Source: Nostoc sp. CHAB 5824
GTDB taxonomy: Bacteria > Cyanobacteriota > Cyanobacteriia > Cyanobacteriales > Nostocaceae
DNA: 64,000 nucleotides
Direction of reading: 5' to 3'
Assembly: GCF_020829665.1 (NCBI RefSeq)
Contig: NZ_JAIVFT010000016.1
Coordinates: 62,001 to 126,000 of the forward strand
This document shows, piece by piece, positions 54,954-63,507 of this stretch (position 1 is its first letter; each line of letters begins with the position of its first letter). Below the pieces are notes generated by a model, which ran no database searches, was not told the origin of the DNA, and saw nothing but the letters and a program-made list of their open reading frames with translations. Position numbers and translations under genes: made by a program.

Positions 54954-56042
54954 ATGAACGAAGAAGTCTCCAAGAAACTAGAGTTAATCAGGCAAACTTT
55001 GCGTGAAACCGAAGCGCAAGGCGTGCGTTTGCGCGGTACAGACTGGTTTGCTTGGGCAACAGGTGGCGCTTCTAACACCGTACTGCTTACTGCTGAAACT
55101 GGCGTAGCAGAAGTATTAGTAACTACTGAAGATGCTTGGGTATTAACGGATGAAATTGAAGCGCAGCGTCTTAAAGATGAAGAACTGCCAGCTAATTTTA
55201 AGGTGTATGTCAACCCTTGGGCTGATGCTGCTGCCCGTGAGTCTTTTGTTCGCGATCTAACTGGCGGCGGAAAAGTAATTAGCGATCGCCCCATCTCCAA
55301 TTTAGAACAGCCGTTACCCCCATCTCTGCAATTACACAAACGGGTAATGATGTCAAGTGAATTAGAACGATATCGCCAAGTTGGGCAAAAAGCTAGTCAG
55401 GCAATGACAGAAGTACTCAAAGCCGCCAAGCCAACTTGGACAGAATATCAGTTAGCGGGTGCGGGTGCAGAGGCATTATGGGCGAAAGGCTTGCATCCGG
55501 CGTTGACATTGGTAGCGGGAGATAGGCGTTTACCGCTATACCGTCATGCTACAGCCACAGGAGAACAGATTGGACGGCAAGCTATGCTGGTATTTTGCGC
55601 TAGAGGTTACGGTTTATATGCAAATCTGACTCGATTTGTTTGTTTTGGTGCGCTTTCAGACGAACGGGCCGAATTACATTCCCATGTGCGCGAAATAGAA
55701 GCAGTAGTTTTGAATTTGTGCCAACCCGGAACCACTCTGGACACAGTTTATCGCGCACTAGCTCAGGCTTATGAACAGCATGGATTTCCCAATGCCATCC
55801 GCGAACATCACCAGGGAGGAACTACTGGATATTTAGCGCGAGAAATCGTAGCAAATCCAACTACTACTGATACTTTGAAAGAAGGTATTGCTGTCGCTTG
55901 GAACCCTAGTTTAGCAGGGGCAAAGGTTGAAGATACTTTTGTGATTCTCAAGGATGGAAAGTTGGAAAATCTGACTTTTGATCCAAATTTTCCTAGTATT
56001 GAGGTAGAAGGAAGGTTACGCCCTGTACCTTTGTACAATTAA
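54954..56042 (+). CDS. M24/creatinase-fold protein lacking most metal ligands
   Basis: 362 residues with the two-domain aminopeptidase P/creatinase layout. In the pita-bread domain the expected metal ligands Asp, Asp, His, Glu, Glu align with A216 (VFCARGYG), N224 (YANLTRF), H286 (HHQGGTTGY), N317 (AWNPS) and E326 (KVEDTFVI). Three of five are replaced, so metal-dependent peptidase activity is unlikely. Creatinase is a known metal-free member, so a different reaction is possible. The gene ends 5 bp before galK, implying co-transcription with galactose metabolism. Confidence 0.82.
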   Translation: MNEEVSKKLELIRQTLRETEAQGVRLRGTDWFAWATGGASNTVLLTAETGVAEVLVTTEDAWVLTDEIEAQRLKDEELPANFKVYVNPWADAAARESFVRDLTGGGKVISDRPISNLEQPLPPSLQLHKRVMMSSELERYRQVGQKASQAMTEVLKAAKPTWTEYQLAGAGAEALWAKGLHPALTLVAGDRRLPLYRHATATGEQIGRQAMLVFCARGYGLYANLTRFVCFGALSDERAELHSHVREIEAVVLNLCQPGTTLDTVYRALAQAYEQHGFPNAIREHHQGGTTGYLAREIVANPTTTDTLKEGIAVAWNPSLAGAKVEDTFVILKDGKLENLTFDPNFPSIEVEGRLRPVPLYN

Positions 56043-56047
56043 AAATT

Positions 56048-57130
56048 ATGGATTTTCAACAAGTATTCGGTAAACCACCTGAAACTCAAGCCAGTGCGCC
56101 AGGAAGAGTAAATTTACTGGGCGAACATACTGATTATAATGATGGCTTCGTTCTTCCAACTGCGATTCCTCAAGGTACGACGGTACAGCTAGGTTTTAGT
56201 AGCGATAGCCAGCATCACTTTTACTCGGAAAATTTAAACGAGCAAGTGAGTATTTTAGATATTAATCATACGCCCTCTGGATTTGCCAGTTATATTTTTG
56301 GCTGTATTGAGGTTTTGCAAAAAGCAGGCTACACAATACCGCCGCTTTGTGTGTATGTCAAATCCTCGGTTCCTATGGGTTCGGGTTTGTCTAGCAGCGC
56401 AGCTTTAGAAGTGGCAACACTTCGGGCATTACGCCAACTTCTGAACCTTCCCATTAATGATCTTGAAATCGCCCAATTTGCCCAACAAGCAGAAATTCAA
56501 TATGCTGGCGTGCAATGCGGCATTATGGATCAGATGGCTTCTAGTTTGGCTGACACTGAGCATATCTTATTTTTAGATACTCGGACTTTAGAACGCCGGG
56601 TGATGCCTTTGCCTGAGAAAGCGGAAATTTTGGTTATTGATAGCGGTGTACCGCGCACACTTGCAAGTAGCGGTTATAACCAGCGTCGGGCTGAGTGTGA
56701 GGAGGCGGCGCGATCGCTCGGAGTGAAAGCATTGCGAGATATTACTGATGTTAATGTAATAAAAGCATTAGCCGAACCACTACAGCGTCGTGCCCGTCAT
56801 GTAGTTACAGAAAATAACCGTGTCTTGGAAGTATTGCAGGGAGTAACATCTGAGCGCTTTGGCGAATTGATGAACGCTTCCCACGTCAGCTTACGAGATG
56901 ATTATGAAGTTTCGGTGCCAGCCCTAGATACGTTGGTAGAGATTATACAGAAAACAGAAGGGGTATTTGGTGCAAGACTGACGGGTGCAGGCTTTGGGGG
57001 GGCAAGTGTAGCTTTGGTTAGATCGGGCCAGAGCAAAGGTATTGCAACTCATGTCCTTGAACAATACAACCAAGCAGGTTACAACGGACAAATTTTGGTT
57101 CCTTCTTTGGGATTAAGTGATGCAGCCTAA
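56048..57130 (+). CDS. galK: Galactokinase GalK
   Basis: 360 residues of the GHMP kinase family. The galactokinase signature GRVNLLGEHTDYNDGFVLP is near the N-terminus, the ATP loop PMGSGLSSSAALEVA is at about 110-124, the catalytic Asp is in GIMDQMAS, and the third motif is ARLTGAGFGGASVAL. It phosphorylates galactose to galactose-1-phosphate, the entry to the Leloir route completed by GalT and GalE in this window. It starts 5 bp after the M24-like gene. Confidence 0.95.
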   Translation: MDFQQVFGKPPETQASAPGRVNLLGEHTDYNDGFVLPTAIPQGTTVQLGFSSDSQHHFYSENLNEQVSILDINHTPSGFASYIFGCIEVLQKAGYTIPPLCVYVKSSVPMGSGLSSSAALEVATLRALRQLLNLPINDLEIAQFAQQAEIQYAGVQCGIMDQMASSLADTEHILFLDTRTLERRVMPLPEKAEILVIDSGVPRTLASSGYNQRRAECEEAARSLGVKALRDITDVNVIKALAEPLQRRARHVVTENNRVLEVLQGVTSERFGELMNASHVSLRDDYEVSVPALDTLVEIIQKTEGVFGARLTGAGFGGASVALVRSGQSKGIATHVLEQYNQAGYNGQILVPSLGLSDAA

Positions 57131-57182
57131 AGTTGTTTATGGAAATTTTGCCTAATATATTAAAGTAAAAGGTGAATGAAAA

Positions 57183-57224
57183 TATCTATATCGTGCTGTG
57201 GATTCAGCAGGCAATACTATCAAT
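57183..57224 (+). mobile_element. IS6-family transposase scrap
   Basis: Fourteen codons, YLYRAVDSAGNTIN, match the conserved YLYRAVD..GNT segment around the first catalytic Asp of IS6/IS240-type DDE transposases. The rest is absent. It lies between galK and the next gene. Confidence 0.55.
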
Positions 57225-57230
57225 ATGTAG

Positions 57231-57959
57231 ATGAAGCAAGTGGTTCAGCAAATTAGAGAGCGTCACAAAGTTGAGCTTCAGTCGAATAACACCAAGTATC
57301 AGCTTTGGAGATTGGATGATTCTGAATATAGCAAACTCAGGCAGAATAGCCTTCCAATCAAAGATGATTATATGTTTTATATACAGCTTTGCTTATCAGA
57401 ATGTGAAAATAAGGATAAGCTAAATTTAGCAAAATCATTTATAGCATTAACTTGGCTGTTTGGAGACAGCAGTGATTTGTATGATGATTGGAAAGGATCA
57501 TTTTCCTTCCCTGTTCTATTAGTTGTAGAAAAGGAAGTAGGTAATTTCTTTTATCTGATGCAAATTTACGACCATCGTGGTTCTGTACAGTTCAGTTTGT
57601 ATAGAATTTTGGAGAATGAGGTAAATGGTTTCGATACTCAAATAGTGCGCGAACCATTTGAATTAGAATTCTCTCGCCAGGAAATCAGATATGTTTTGAG
57701 TTATTTTTATGGTTATCTAATTGGATATTTCCAAAGTATAAGACGAATGTATCCGTCTTTATCTTTTCTAAAAAAAGTTGACTCTAACCTCATCCTTTAT
57801 GGTTGCAAAGATGATAACTATTTTGAGGAACAATATGATTCTGAATCAAGGTACGAATCGGCAATTAAAGATTTTGAATCAGTTGAAGTTAATATCTGGA
57901 AGCCACAAAGTATAAACACTACCTTGCAGAGTATTATCATTGAAATAGTCGAAAAATAG
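57231..57959 (+). CDS. Hypothetical protein, no family recognised
   Basis: 242 residues, rich in aromatic and charged residues (YQLWRLDDSEYSKLRQNSLP, FYGYLIGYFQSIRRMYPSLS). No signal peptide, transmembrane helix or known motif. Higher AT content than its neighbours and a start beside an IS6 scrap suggest acquisition by transfer. The start at ATG 57231 immediately follows the scrap frame stop. Possibly part of an accessory module, but no partner gene is present. Confidence 0.6.
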   Translation: MKQVVQQIRERHKVELQSNNTKYQLWRLDDSEYSKLRQNSLPIKDDYMFYIQLCLSECENKDKLNLAKSFIALTWLFGDSSDLYDDWKGSFSFPVLLVVEKEVGNFFYLMQIYDHRGSVQFSLYRILENEVNGFDTQIVREPFELEFSRQEIRYVLSYFYGYLIGYFQSIRRMYPSLSFLKKVDSNLILYGCKDDNYFEEQYDSESRYESAIKDFESVEVNIWKPQSINTTLQSIIIEIVEK

Positions 57960-58062
57960 TATATTTAACTCGATTTGGAGCTACGTGAAAATTTTTGCCT
58001 ACTATTTTAGGGCTTACACACTTTACAAAGGAATCATCATATTTTATTAAGCCTAATCTCAC

Positions 58063-58557
58063 CTAAATCATCTTAAATTCTAATTGATGACTCTTAAGAA
58101 AATCATGGGTGAAATGATCCACCATATTTGTATCAGCTAATTCCAAATTATAAAAATCCACAGCTTCATGGTCAAAATAAGGCCCAGCGTGCCAAGTACC
58201 CTCATGTAGCTTGATAAAACAATTTCCCGGAATGCGGAAAGCGGCAATCTCTTCTAATGCTGGTTCATTCACATCATTATTAGGAGGACAAACTGCAATC
58301 AACCAATCCTTCCCTTCCAAAGAACCCAGACATTGAGTGCATTGCACATGGCGAGTAATTTTGTGAAACTTTTGCCCCCTCTTCTCCAACCGCATAATAT
58401 AAAATCTTGGAATCCCGTTATGCAGGTTTAACTGGGCATCTTCCACATCGTAAGCTTTGCCATCAAGACTCGCAAAAATTACCTGTCCATAACGTCGAAA
58501 ATTTTCAGAACTCACCCATTGTGCTTGCAATTGTTGCACTGTCTTTGATGTACTCAT
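58063..58557 (-). CDS. Ureidoglycolate lyase family protein (AllA-like)
   Basis: 164 residues, the family length. GIPRFYIMRLEKRGQKFHKITRH includes metal- or substrate-binding His residues. FRIPGNCFIKLHEGTWHAGPYF with the conserved HxGTWHAGP motif is the strongest mark, and VDFYNLELADTNMVDH closes it. The enzyme releases urea from ureidoglycolate at the end of purine (allantoin) breakdown. The xdh and xdhC remnants at 25.5-26.1 kb belong to the start of the same pathway but are dead. Confidence 0.85.
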   Translation of the reverse strand: MSTSKTVQQLQAQWVSSENFRRYGQVIFASLDGKAYDVEDAQLNLHNGIPRFYIMRLEKRGQKFHKITRHVQCTQCLGSLEGKDWLIAVCPPNNDVNEPALEEIAAFRIPGNCFIKLHEGTWHAGPYFDHEAVDFYNLELADTNMVDHFTHDFLKSHQLEFKMI

Positions 58558-58673
58558 ATTAAATCTTTGAGATGCTTAGGTTCATTTTCTCCCAAAATAA
58601 CCAATAATTATCAATTCATAATTCATAGTTAAAAAATTCAATTATGAATTAGTAATTATAAATTATGAATTAT

Positions 58674-59693
58674 TTAGCTAGCTAGATAACTACGTACTTG
58701 TTCTTTTTGCCGTCGTAGGAGACTGAGAGCTTTTTGCTCTATCTGACGCACCCGTTCTCGACTAATACCCATGCGATCGCCAATCTGTGCTAAAGAAAGT
58801 TCATATCCATCAGTAAGACCAAAACGCAAGGTTAATATTTCTCGCTGCTGGGGAGACAGCTTTGCCAACAAGTCTTGTAAATCTTGGTGCAAAGATTCTT
58901 CAACAGCATAGTCTTCAGGAGAAGGGCCATCATCCTCCAGTATGTCCTGCAATTCTGTATCTTGTTGTTCACCAACTCGCGCCTCTAAGGAGAAGGGTTG
59001 ACGAGCCAAGTATAAACACTCTCGAACTTGGCTAGGTGTCAAAGATAACGCCTTAGCAATTTCAGCAGTAGTGGGAACGCGGCCTAGCTGTTGAGATAGT
59101 TCTCGCTGCACCCGTTTAATTTTGTTCAGTTTTTCAAAGACGTGGATAGGTAAACGAATTGTACGTCCTTGTTGAGCGATCGCTCGTGTGATTCCTTGAC
59201 GAATCCACCAGTAAGCGTAGGTAGAAAACTTATAACCAAGAGCGGGATCAAATTTATCCACCCCTCGCTCTAAACCCAAAGTACCTTCTTGAATTAAATC
59301 CATAAATTCCAGGTTGCGGTGCTGGTATTTCTTTGCCACTGCTACTACTAACCGGAGATTAGCCTGAATCATTTTCTGCTTGGCTTGATGTCCTTGATTT
59401 AGCTGTTGCTCTACCACCTCAATACTTAACTCCAGTTGATCTGCCCATTCTTGCAGCGTGGGTTCATGTTTTAATTTCACAGCTAATTCTTCTTTAGCAG
59501 CTACTAAATTCATCATCTGCTGCACTTGTTGGGCAAAAATAACCTCTTGTTCACGAGTCAACAAATCTACACGCCCGATCTCTTGCAGATAACTACGCAC
59601 AATATCATCTGTAGCTCGAGGTTTTTTATCTGCGACTAAACTTTTTTTCTTCGTTTTTTGAACTTCGGTATGTGGAGATGTTAAGTTGCTCAT
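58674..59693 (-). CDS. Group 2 RNA polymerase sigma-70 factor
   Basis: 339 residues. Region 1.2 is DDIVRSYLQEIGRVDLLTREQE. Region 2 includes ANLRLVVAVAKKYQ and the -10 recognition segment FSTYAYWWIRQGITRAIAQQ. Region 3 follows. Region 4.2 is LSLAQIGDRMGISRERVRQI. Region 1.1 of the primary sigma is absent, placing it with the dispensable group 2 (SigB/C/D/E-type) factors used in stress, nitrogen or heterocyst responses. GAGGAG lies upstream of ATG 59693. A short hydrophobic ORF lies just upstream on the same strand. Confidence 0.93.
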   Translation of the reverse strand: MSNLTSPHTEVQKTKKKSLVADKKPRATDDIVRSYLQEIGRVDLLTREQEVIFAQQVQQMMNLVAAKEELAVKLKHEPTLQEWADQLELSIEVVEQQLNQGHQAKQKMIQANLRLVVAVAKKYQHRNLEFMDLIQEGTLGLERGVDKFDPALGYKFSTYAYWWIRQGITRAIAQQGRTIRLPIHVFEKLNKIKRVQRELSQQLGRVPTTAEIAKALSLTPSQVRECLYLARQPFSLEARVGEQQDTELQDILEDDGPSPEDYAVEESLHQDLQDLLAKLSPQQREILTLRFGLTDGYELSLAQIGDRMGISRERVRQIEQKALSLLRRQKEQVRSYLAS

Positions 59694-59818
59694 GGTTATT
59701 TGCTCCTCTGTAACCTCATCAATTTATTGGTATCAAGTCTAGATATTCAGACCCATAGCCATTTCAGACTGCTAATCAATGAATTGGCAATACTGAATGA
59801 ATTCTGGTCTATGATACA

Positions 59819-59914
59819 TTACAAGTCAATTCTTGGAGATAATAAACCCAAAATCAACCCACCCCCTAATAGTAACATCATCAGTAGTGACAAATCAATT
59901 ATCTCAAGTACCAT
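59819..59914 (-). CDS. Possible 31-residue hydrophobic peptide upstream of the sigma gene
   Basis: From ATG 59914: MVLEIIDLSLLMMLLLGGGL then ILGLLSPRIDL. One predicted transmembrane helix. AAAGGA lies 7 nt before this ATG, whereas two earlier ATGs overlap or crowd that site. It ends about 125 bp before the sigma factor start, same strand. Its size resembles small photosystem subunits, but the sequence matches none I know. Could be chance. Confidence 0.35.
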   Translation of the reverse strand: MVLEIIDLSLLMMLLLGGGLILGLLSPRIDL

Positions 59915-59924
59915 CACCATATCC

Positions 59925-60452
59925 TTTGAATAAATTACACTGCTTTATTAGTGAGATTTGCATATTTTTAAACATAATTGTTATTAATTTTATTTTCTAA
60001 TACAATTAACCAATAAATTAAATATTGTCTCAAAAACTATTTTTTTATAACCTAAACAAGACAAGAAAATAATAGCAGTAAATCATTACATTATTTTTAT
60101 TTAATCTTATGAAAACACAAAATTATAATTTATTTTTATTGCTACTATTTTGAATATATTTTAAGTTTATTTTTAATGAAAATAAACTTATTAAATATAA
60201 AATACACCTTTTTTACCGCTAACTTTTTGCTAAATAATCCAATCATATCAAGCCAGGTACGTAGAGCGTTAACCATGAAAAAAAGGACTTTTCCAGCTTC
60301 CCCTACTTAAAAACAGCTTTCTTAGGAGCATTTCAACTGGCGCTACACCAACCGCTACAAAGGAAACAAACAAATCAAATCCTGTTTTTTTCTACTTCCA
60401 GCAAGACAACATACCTGCCTTGCTTCTTGAAATTCCGGTTAAATACCTGTAA
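59925..60452. other. AT-rich intergenic stretch, no gene seen
   Basis: About 530 bp, extremely AT-rich to about 60240. No open frame with coding character was found. Promoters for the sigma gene probably lie here. Confidence 0.4.
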
Positions 60453-60662
60453 TTAGGGATTTAAGAAGGCAAAGACGCAGCGATCTATGACAATTGCGGT
60501 TGTGTCATACTGCACGCAGACATCTGCATTAGGTGCGGTATCATTAATATAATTGCGCTTGATGACATTTTCTTGACTAAAAATAGAAATAGTAACAGTG
60601 GTCACATTAACACCAAGAATAATACTTGGCAAGGCAGCAATACCGCCGATCGCAAGTAATTA
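60453..60662 (-). pseudogene. DUF3172 protein remnant (N-terminal part)
   Basis: Without a start codon the frame reads LAIGGIAALPSIILGVNVTT, then NVIKRNYINDTAPNADVCVQ, and YDTTAIVIDRCVFAFLNP before a stop. This corresponds to the transmembrane helix plus the (T/A)APNP(D/E)(I/V)CVQ(F/Y)..SA.V.D.R.F..LNP core of cyanobacterial DUF3172 proteins. The remaining about 90 residues are missing. Confidence 0.65.
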
Positions 60663-60922
60663 TCCTATTGAACCGAAAAGACTTACGTTTCGGAGTGGTT
60701 AATTATTATACAGCATAATTTTAATAACAAGATTCCCGACTTCTCCAAAAATGCAAAAATCATCTGAAACCCTTAGAGGATATCTTAAAGCTTCCACACT
60801 TACTAGTTTTCACCTTAAGTTGACACAAAAGCACAGTTGTGAATCGATACAGCTGATTGACTTGTTGCAAAGATTTTTGGAAAATGGTACTAAGTTGCAA
60901 TTTTAACTTAAATTTTCAAGTA

Positions 60923-61351
60923 TCACTTTATTAGATATTGGTTAAGAAAAGCATTCACCTCATTGGCGCATAGCCCAACATGAACTATCTTTCCTGCTTT
61001 TGCGAGAATGTCTAATCCTTGACCATTATTGCGGGGATCTGGATCAACTATAGATACATATATTTCATATATACGGTGATCTTGAGCAATCGCTAAAGCA
61101 CATGCAGGTGTGCGTCCATGAAAAGAACAAGGTTCAAGAGTTACATACATTTTTAAGAATTTGAAAGCTTTGCCTTGAATCTGCTTAAGTGCGTCAGCCT
61201 CAGCGTGGTCTTTTCCAGGTGTCTGCGTGTACCCTTGAGCTATTATCTCTTGAGCATCTACGATCACGCAGCCTACTGGTGGGTTCGGCAAACATTCCGG
61301 CAAAGCTTTTCTGCTTTGAGCTAAAGCAGCCAACATAAACATTTTATCCAT
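60923..61351 (-). CDS. RibD-type cytidine/deoxycytidylate deaminase-like protein (deaminase domain only)
   Basis: 142 residues. Zinc-binding motifs are DHAEADAL (His and catalytic Glu) and LEPCSFHGRTPAC (two Cys). The GRTPAC form is specific to RibD deaminases of riboflavin synthesis, which convert the diamino-pyrimidine intermediate. VDPDPRNNGQGLDIL also matches RibD. The reductase domain normally fused C-terminally is absent, so this is a stand-alone deaminase or a paralogue with another role. Confidence 0.85.
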   Translation of the reverse strand: MDKMFMLAALAQSRKALPECLPNPPVGCVIVDAQEIIAQGYTQTPGKDHAEADALKQIQGKAFKFLKMYVTLEPCSFHGRTPACALAIAQDHRIYEIYVSIVDPDPRNNGQGLDILAKAGKIVHVGLCANEVNAFLNQYLIK

Positions 61352-61423
61352 GTTTTAGCAGAAATTATCTAGATAAATTACACTGTCAATAATTAGTTAT
61401 CTCTTGCTAAAAAAGTTTCTATA

Positions 61424-61816
61424 TCAAAACTTAGTAACTGTCACACTAATACCAGAGTCAAGTTTAGGAACCTTGAGATACTCAATTGGCTCAGTACTTT
61501 GAGAAGTTTGGGTATTTGTTGGCATTTGACATTGCTTAAAGAAAGCATCTGGATTATTGATGAACTCAAGCGGGTTAATCTTTTGGCATCCTCGCTCCTG
61601 TACTAGCGAAATTGATTCAACAGTTTGTTTAGGATTATTGGTCTGTCCGATAAAATTACTCCATGTAGTGTTAATCGTGGCTGGTTCCGTTAATAAAACT
61701 CCAGCTTGATTGCGATCGCCTGTTATGATGGGAACATTTTCTTGGTTAGCATAGACAGTCTGGGGAAGAGCGAGTACACTTATCACAACTACTAAGGTGA
61801 TAGAAGAGAATTTCAT
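61424..61816 (-). CDS. Small secreted protein, unknown
   Basis: 130 residues. The signal peptide FSSITLVVVISVLALPQTVYA has a clear cleavage site after YANQ. The mature part has two Cys (RGCQKINPLEF, FFKQCQMPT) that may pair, and a Thr/Ser-rich end. No family recognised. It precedes the deaminase gene on the same strand by 72 bp. Confidence 0.6.
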   Translation of the reverse strand: MKFSSITLVVVISVLALPQTVYANQENVPIITGDRNQAGVLLTEPATINTTWSNFIGQTNNPKQTVESISLVQERGCQKINPLEFINNPDAFFKQCQMPTNTQTSQSTEPIEYLKVPKLDSGISVTVTKF

Positions 61817-63507
61817 AATTCAATCTCTTTACATTTAATGTCAGTTTAATAATTACAATTGGCTAGATACAGAAACCAAAAAACAGCAGCCTAGTTTTAG
61901 TACTTCAGATTAACACAGGTAGTAAGAAGTATAGCTAAACTTTATTAAAAATATAGTGAAGTTTAGTCATATGTAGACTTTTGGTTAGGAGCCGACAGTT
62001 GAGCAATCCATGCTCTAACCACGTCCGAATTTGACACTCGTCTGTTCTCTGCTTTGTGCTACAACTGTGCTAACTCATATTCTTTTAACCGTATTAATAA
62101 GTAGGTCGGCGTAAAAATTTGTTGTTGTCATAAGGCACGAGGGAAAACGACTGTAGCCTACTTTATCTTTATTTACATAGTTTAGTTTTATTTTTGTGCA
62201 AACTTACTTACTAGCCGTTTATCTCTCATGCGTGTTACCATACGGTTACACAGATAAGACAACGCCTATGTTATGAGATAAACTTTAGAACGAGTATTGT
62301 GTGTTTATTGCAGAATACAAACAAGGTGATTGCAAATTTAGGGGTAAACCTAAAATACCGGATATAAACTAAAGAGCGGTCACTGTGCTGTCATTTCCAC
62401 ACATCAAGCTACATCAAAAAAGTCTTTTAGCAGTCTGGGCAAATTACACTGATTGTGAGTCCTTACAAGTTCGATACTCAAATCATACAACTTTATGATT
62501 GTTAGTCCCGTATAGTCCTCAAGATTGACCATTACTCTAAGCAAGAATTAATTATTGCTGAAAGCTTTTAAGCAACTCACGTAAATATCTATCCAGTCTT
62601 TCTAAGTGTCTCTTTGCACCGTCCAAAGCCTACCTCCGAAGTAGTTTTATTGCTTTTAAGCTAGCACAATTGTTTTATTCCTTACCGTTAAGGAATTAAT
62701 TCCTCTTGTCTTTTCAGAATCAGCAAACAGACAATCAATATACTAGCATTTGTATGAATCTTTTGTAAAGTTATCCAATTCAGTGTTCTTACATAATATG
62801 ATGTTGATTATTAGATGATTAATCAATACTTCCTATCAGTAGTAACGCAAAGCTAAGTTAACCAAAAAAATGGCAAGTCACTAAACCAGAGAGAAAGTTT
62901 TGAGTTATCCTGTTTTTGCTGTCAGGATAATATCAAGCAATATCATGTAAAATTTCGACTGATAAAACTATATATATGTGGAGGATAGATTTGGTGCATT
63001 TTAGTCGAATATATCCAGTGAGCCAGTAGATACGGAAAGACTTTGGGTTCAAAACAATTGACTATTAATTACCAAAATCATCAATTTTACAGCTATCCAT
63101 CAGAGGATACACTACCAATCTCTAGTGAATTAATCCAATTAAATAGAATTTTTTGAGTATTTTTGTAGTCATGCTTTGTTAGTCTTTTTACTCTAGTTTT
63201 TCTCAAATAACTTGAGATTTGCGTATTTTAAAAAAGGAGTTTGAATTGTATTGAAGGTGGCTTCGTAATTCCAAATATTCAAAATCATGTACTATTTACT
63301 TTTTTGTGCATCAGTGGAAGCCAGATACTGCTAGTTAAAAATGTCTATTAGTTTACTTCACCTCTTGAACAACCTTAACAAAAAGGCATTAGCTGACAAT
63401 CAACGCAGATATTACTATACGACAGTAGACTCCAGTACTAGTCTCGGTAAAATACTGACAAATATCTCCTGTAAGTAAACTTTTTTATAAAATTTGTATA
63501 TATTATT
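61817..63507. other. Long non-coding stretch upstream of the polysaccharide gene
   Basis: 1.69 kb with no gene called. A 45-codon plus-strand frame at 63341-63478 (MSISLLHLLNNLNKKALADN) has no ribosome site. Composition is AT-rich and even, with few HIP1 sites and no large inverted repeat. It may hold a long leader or regulatory RNA for the downstream gene. Confidence 0.45.

Noticed and set aside
59700..59933. 77-codon plus-strand ORF divergent from the sigma gene
   Set aside because: Low-complexity, no ribosome site, overlaps the likely sigma promoter region and the antisense small peptide.
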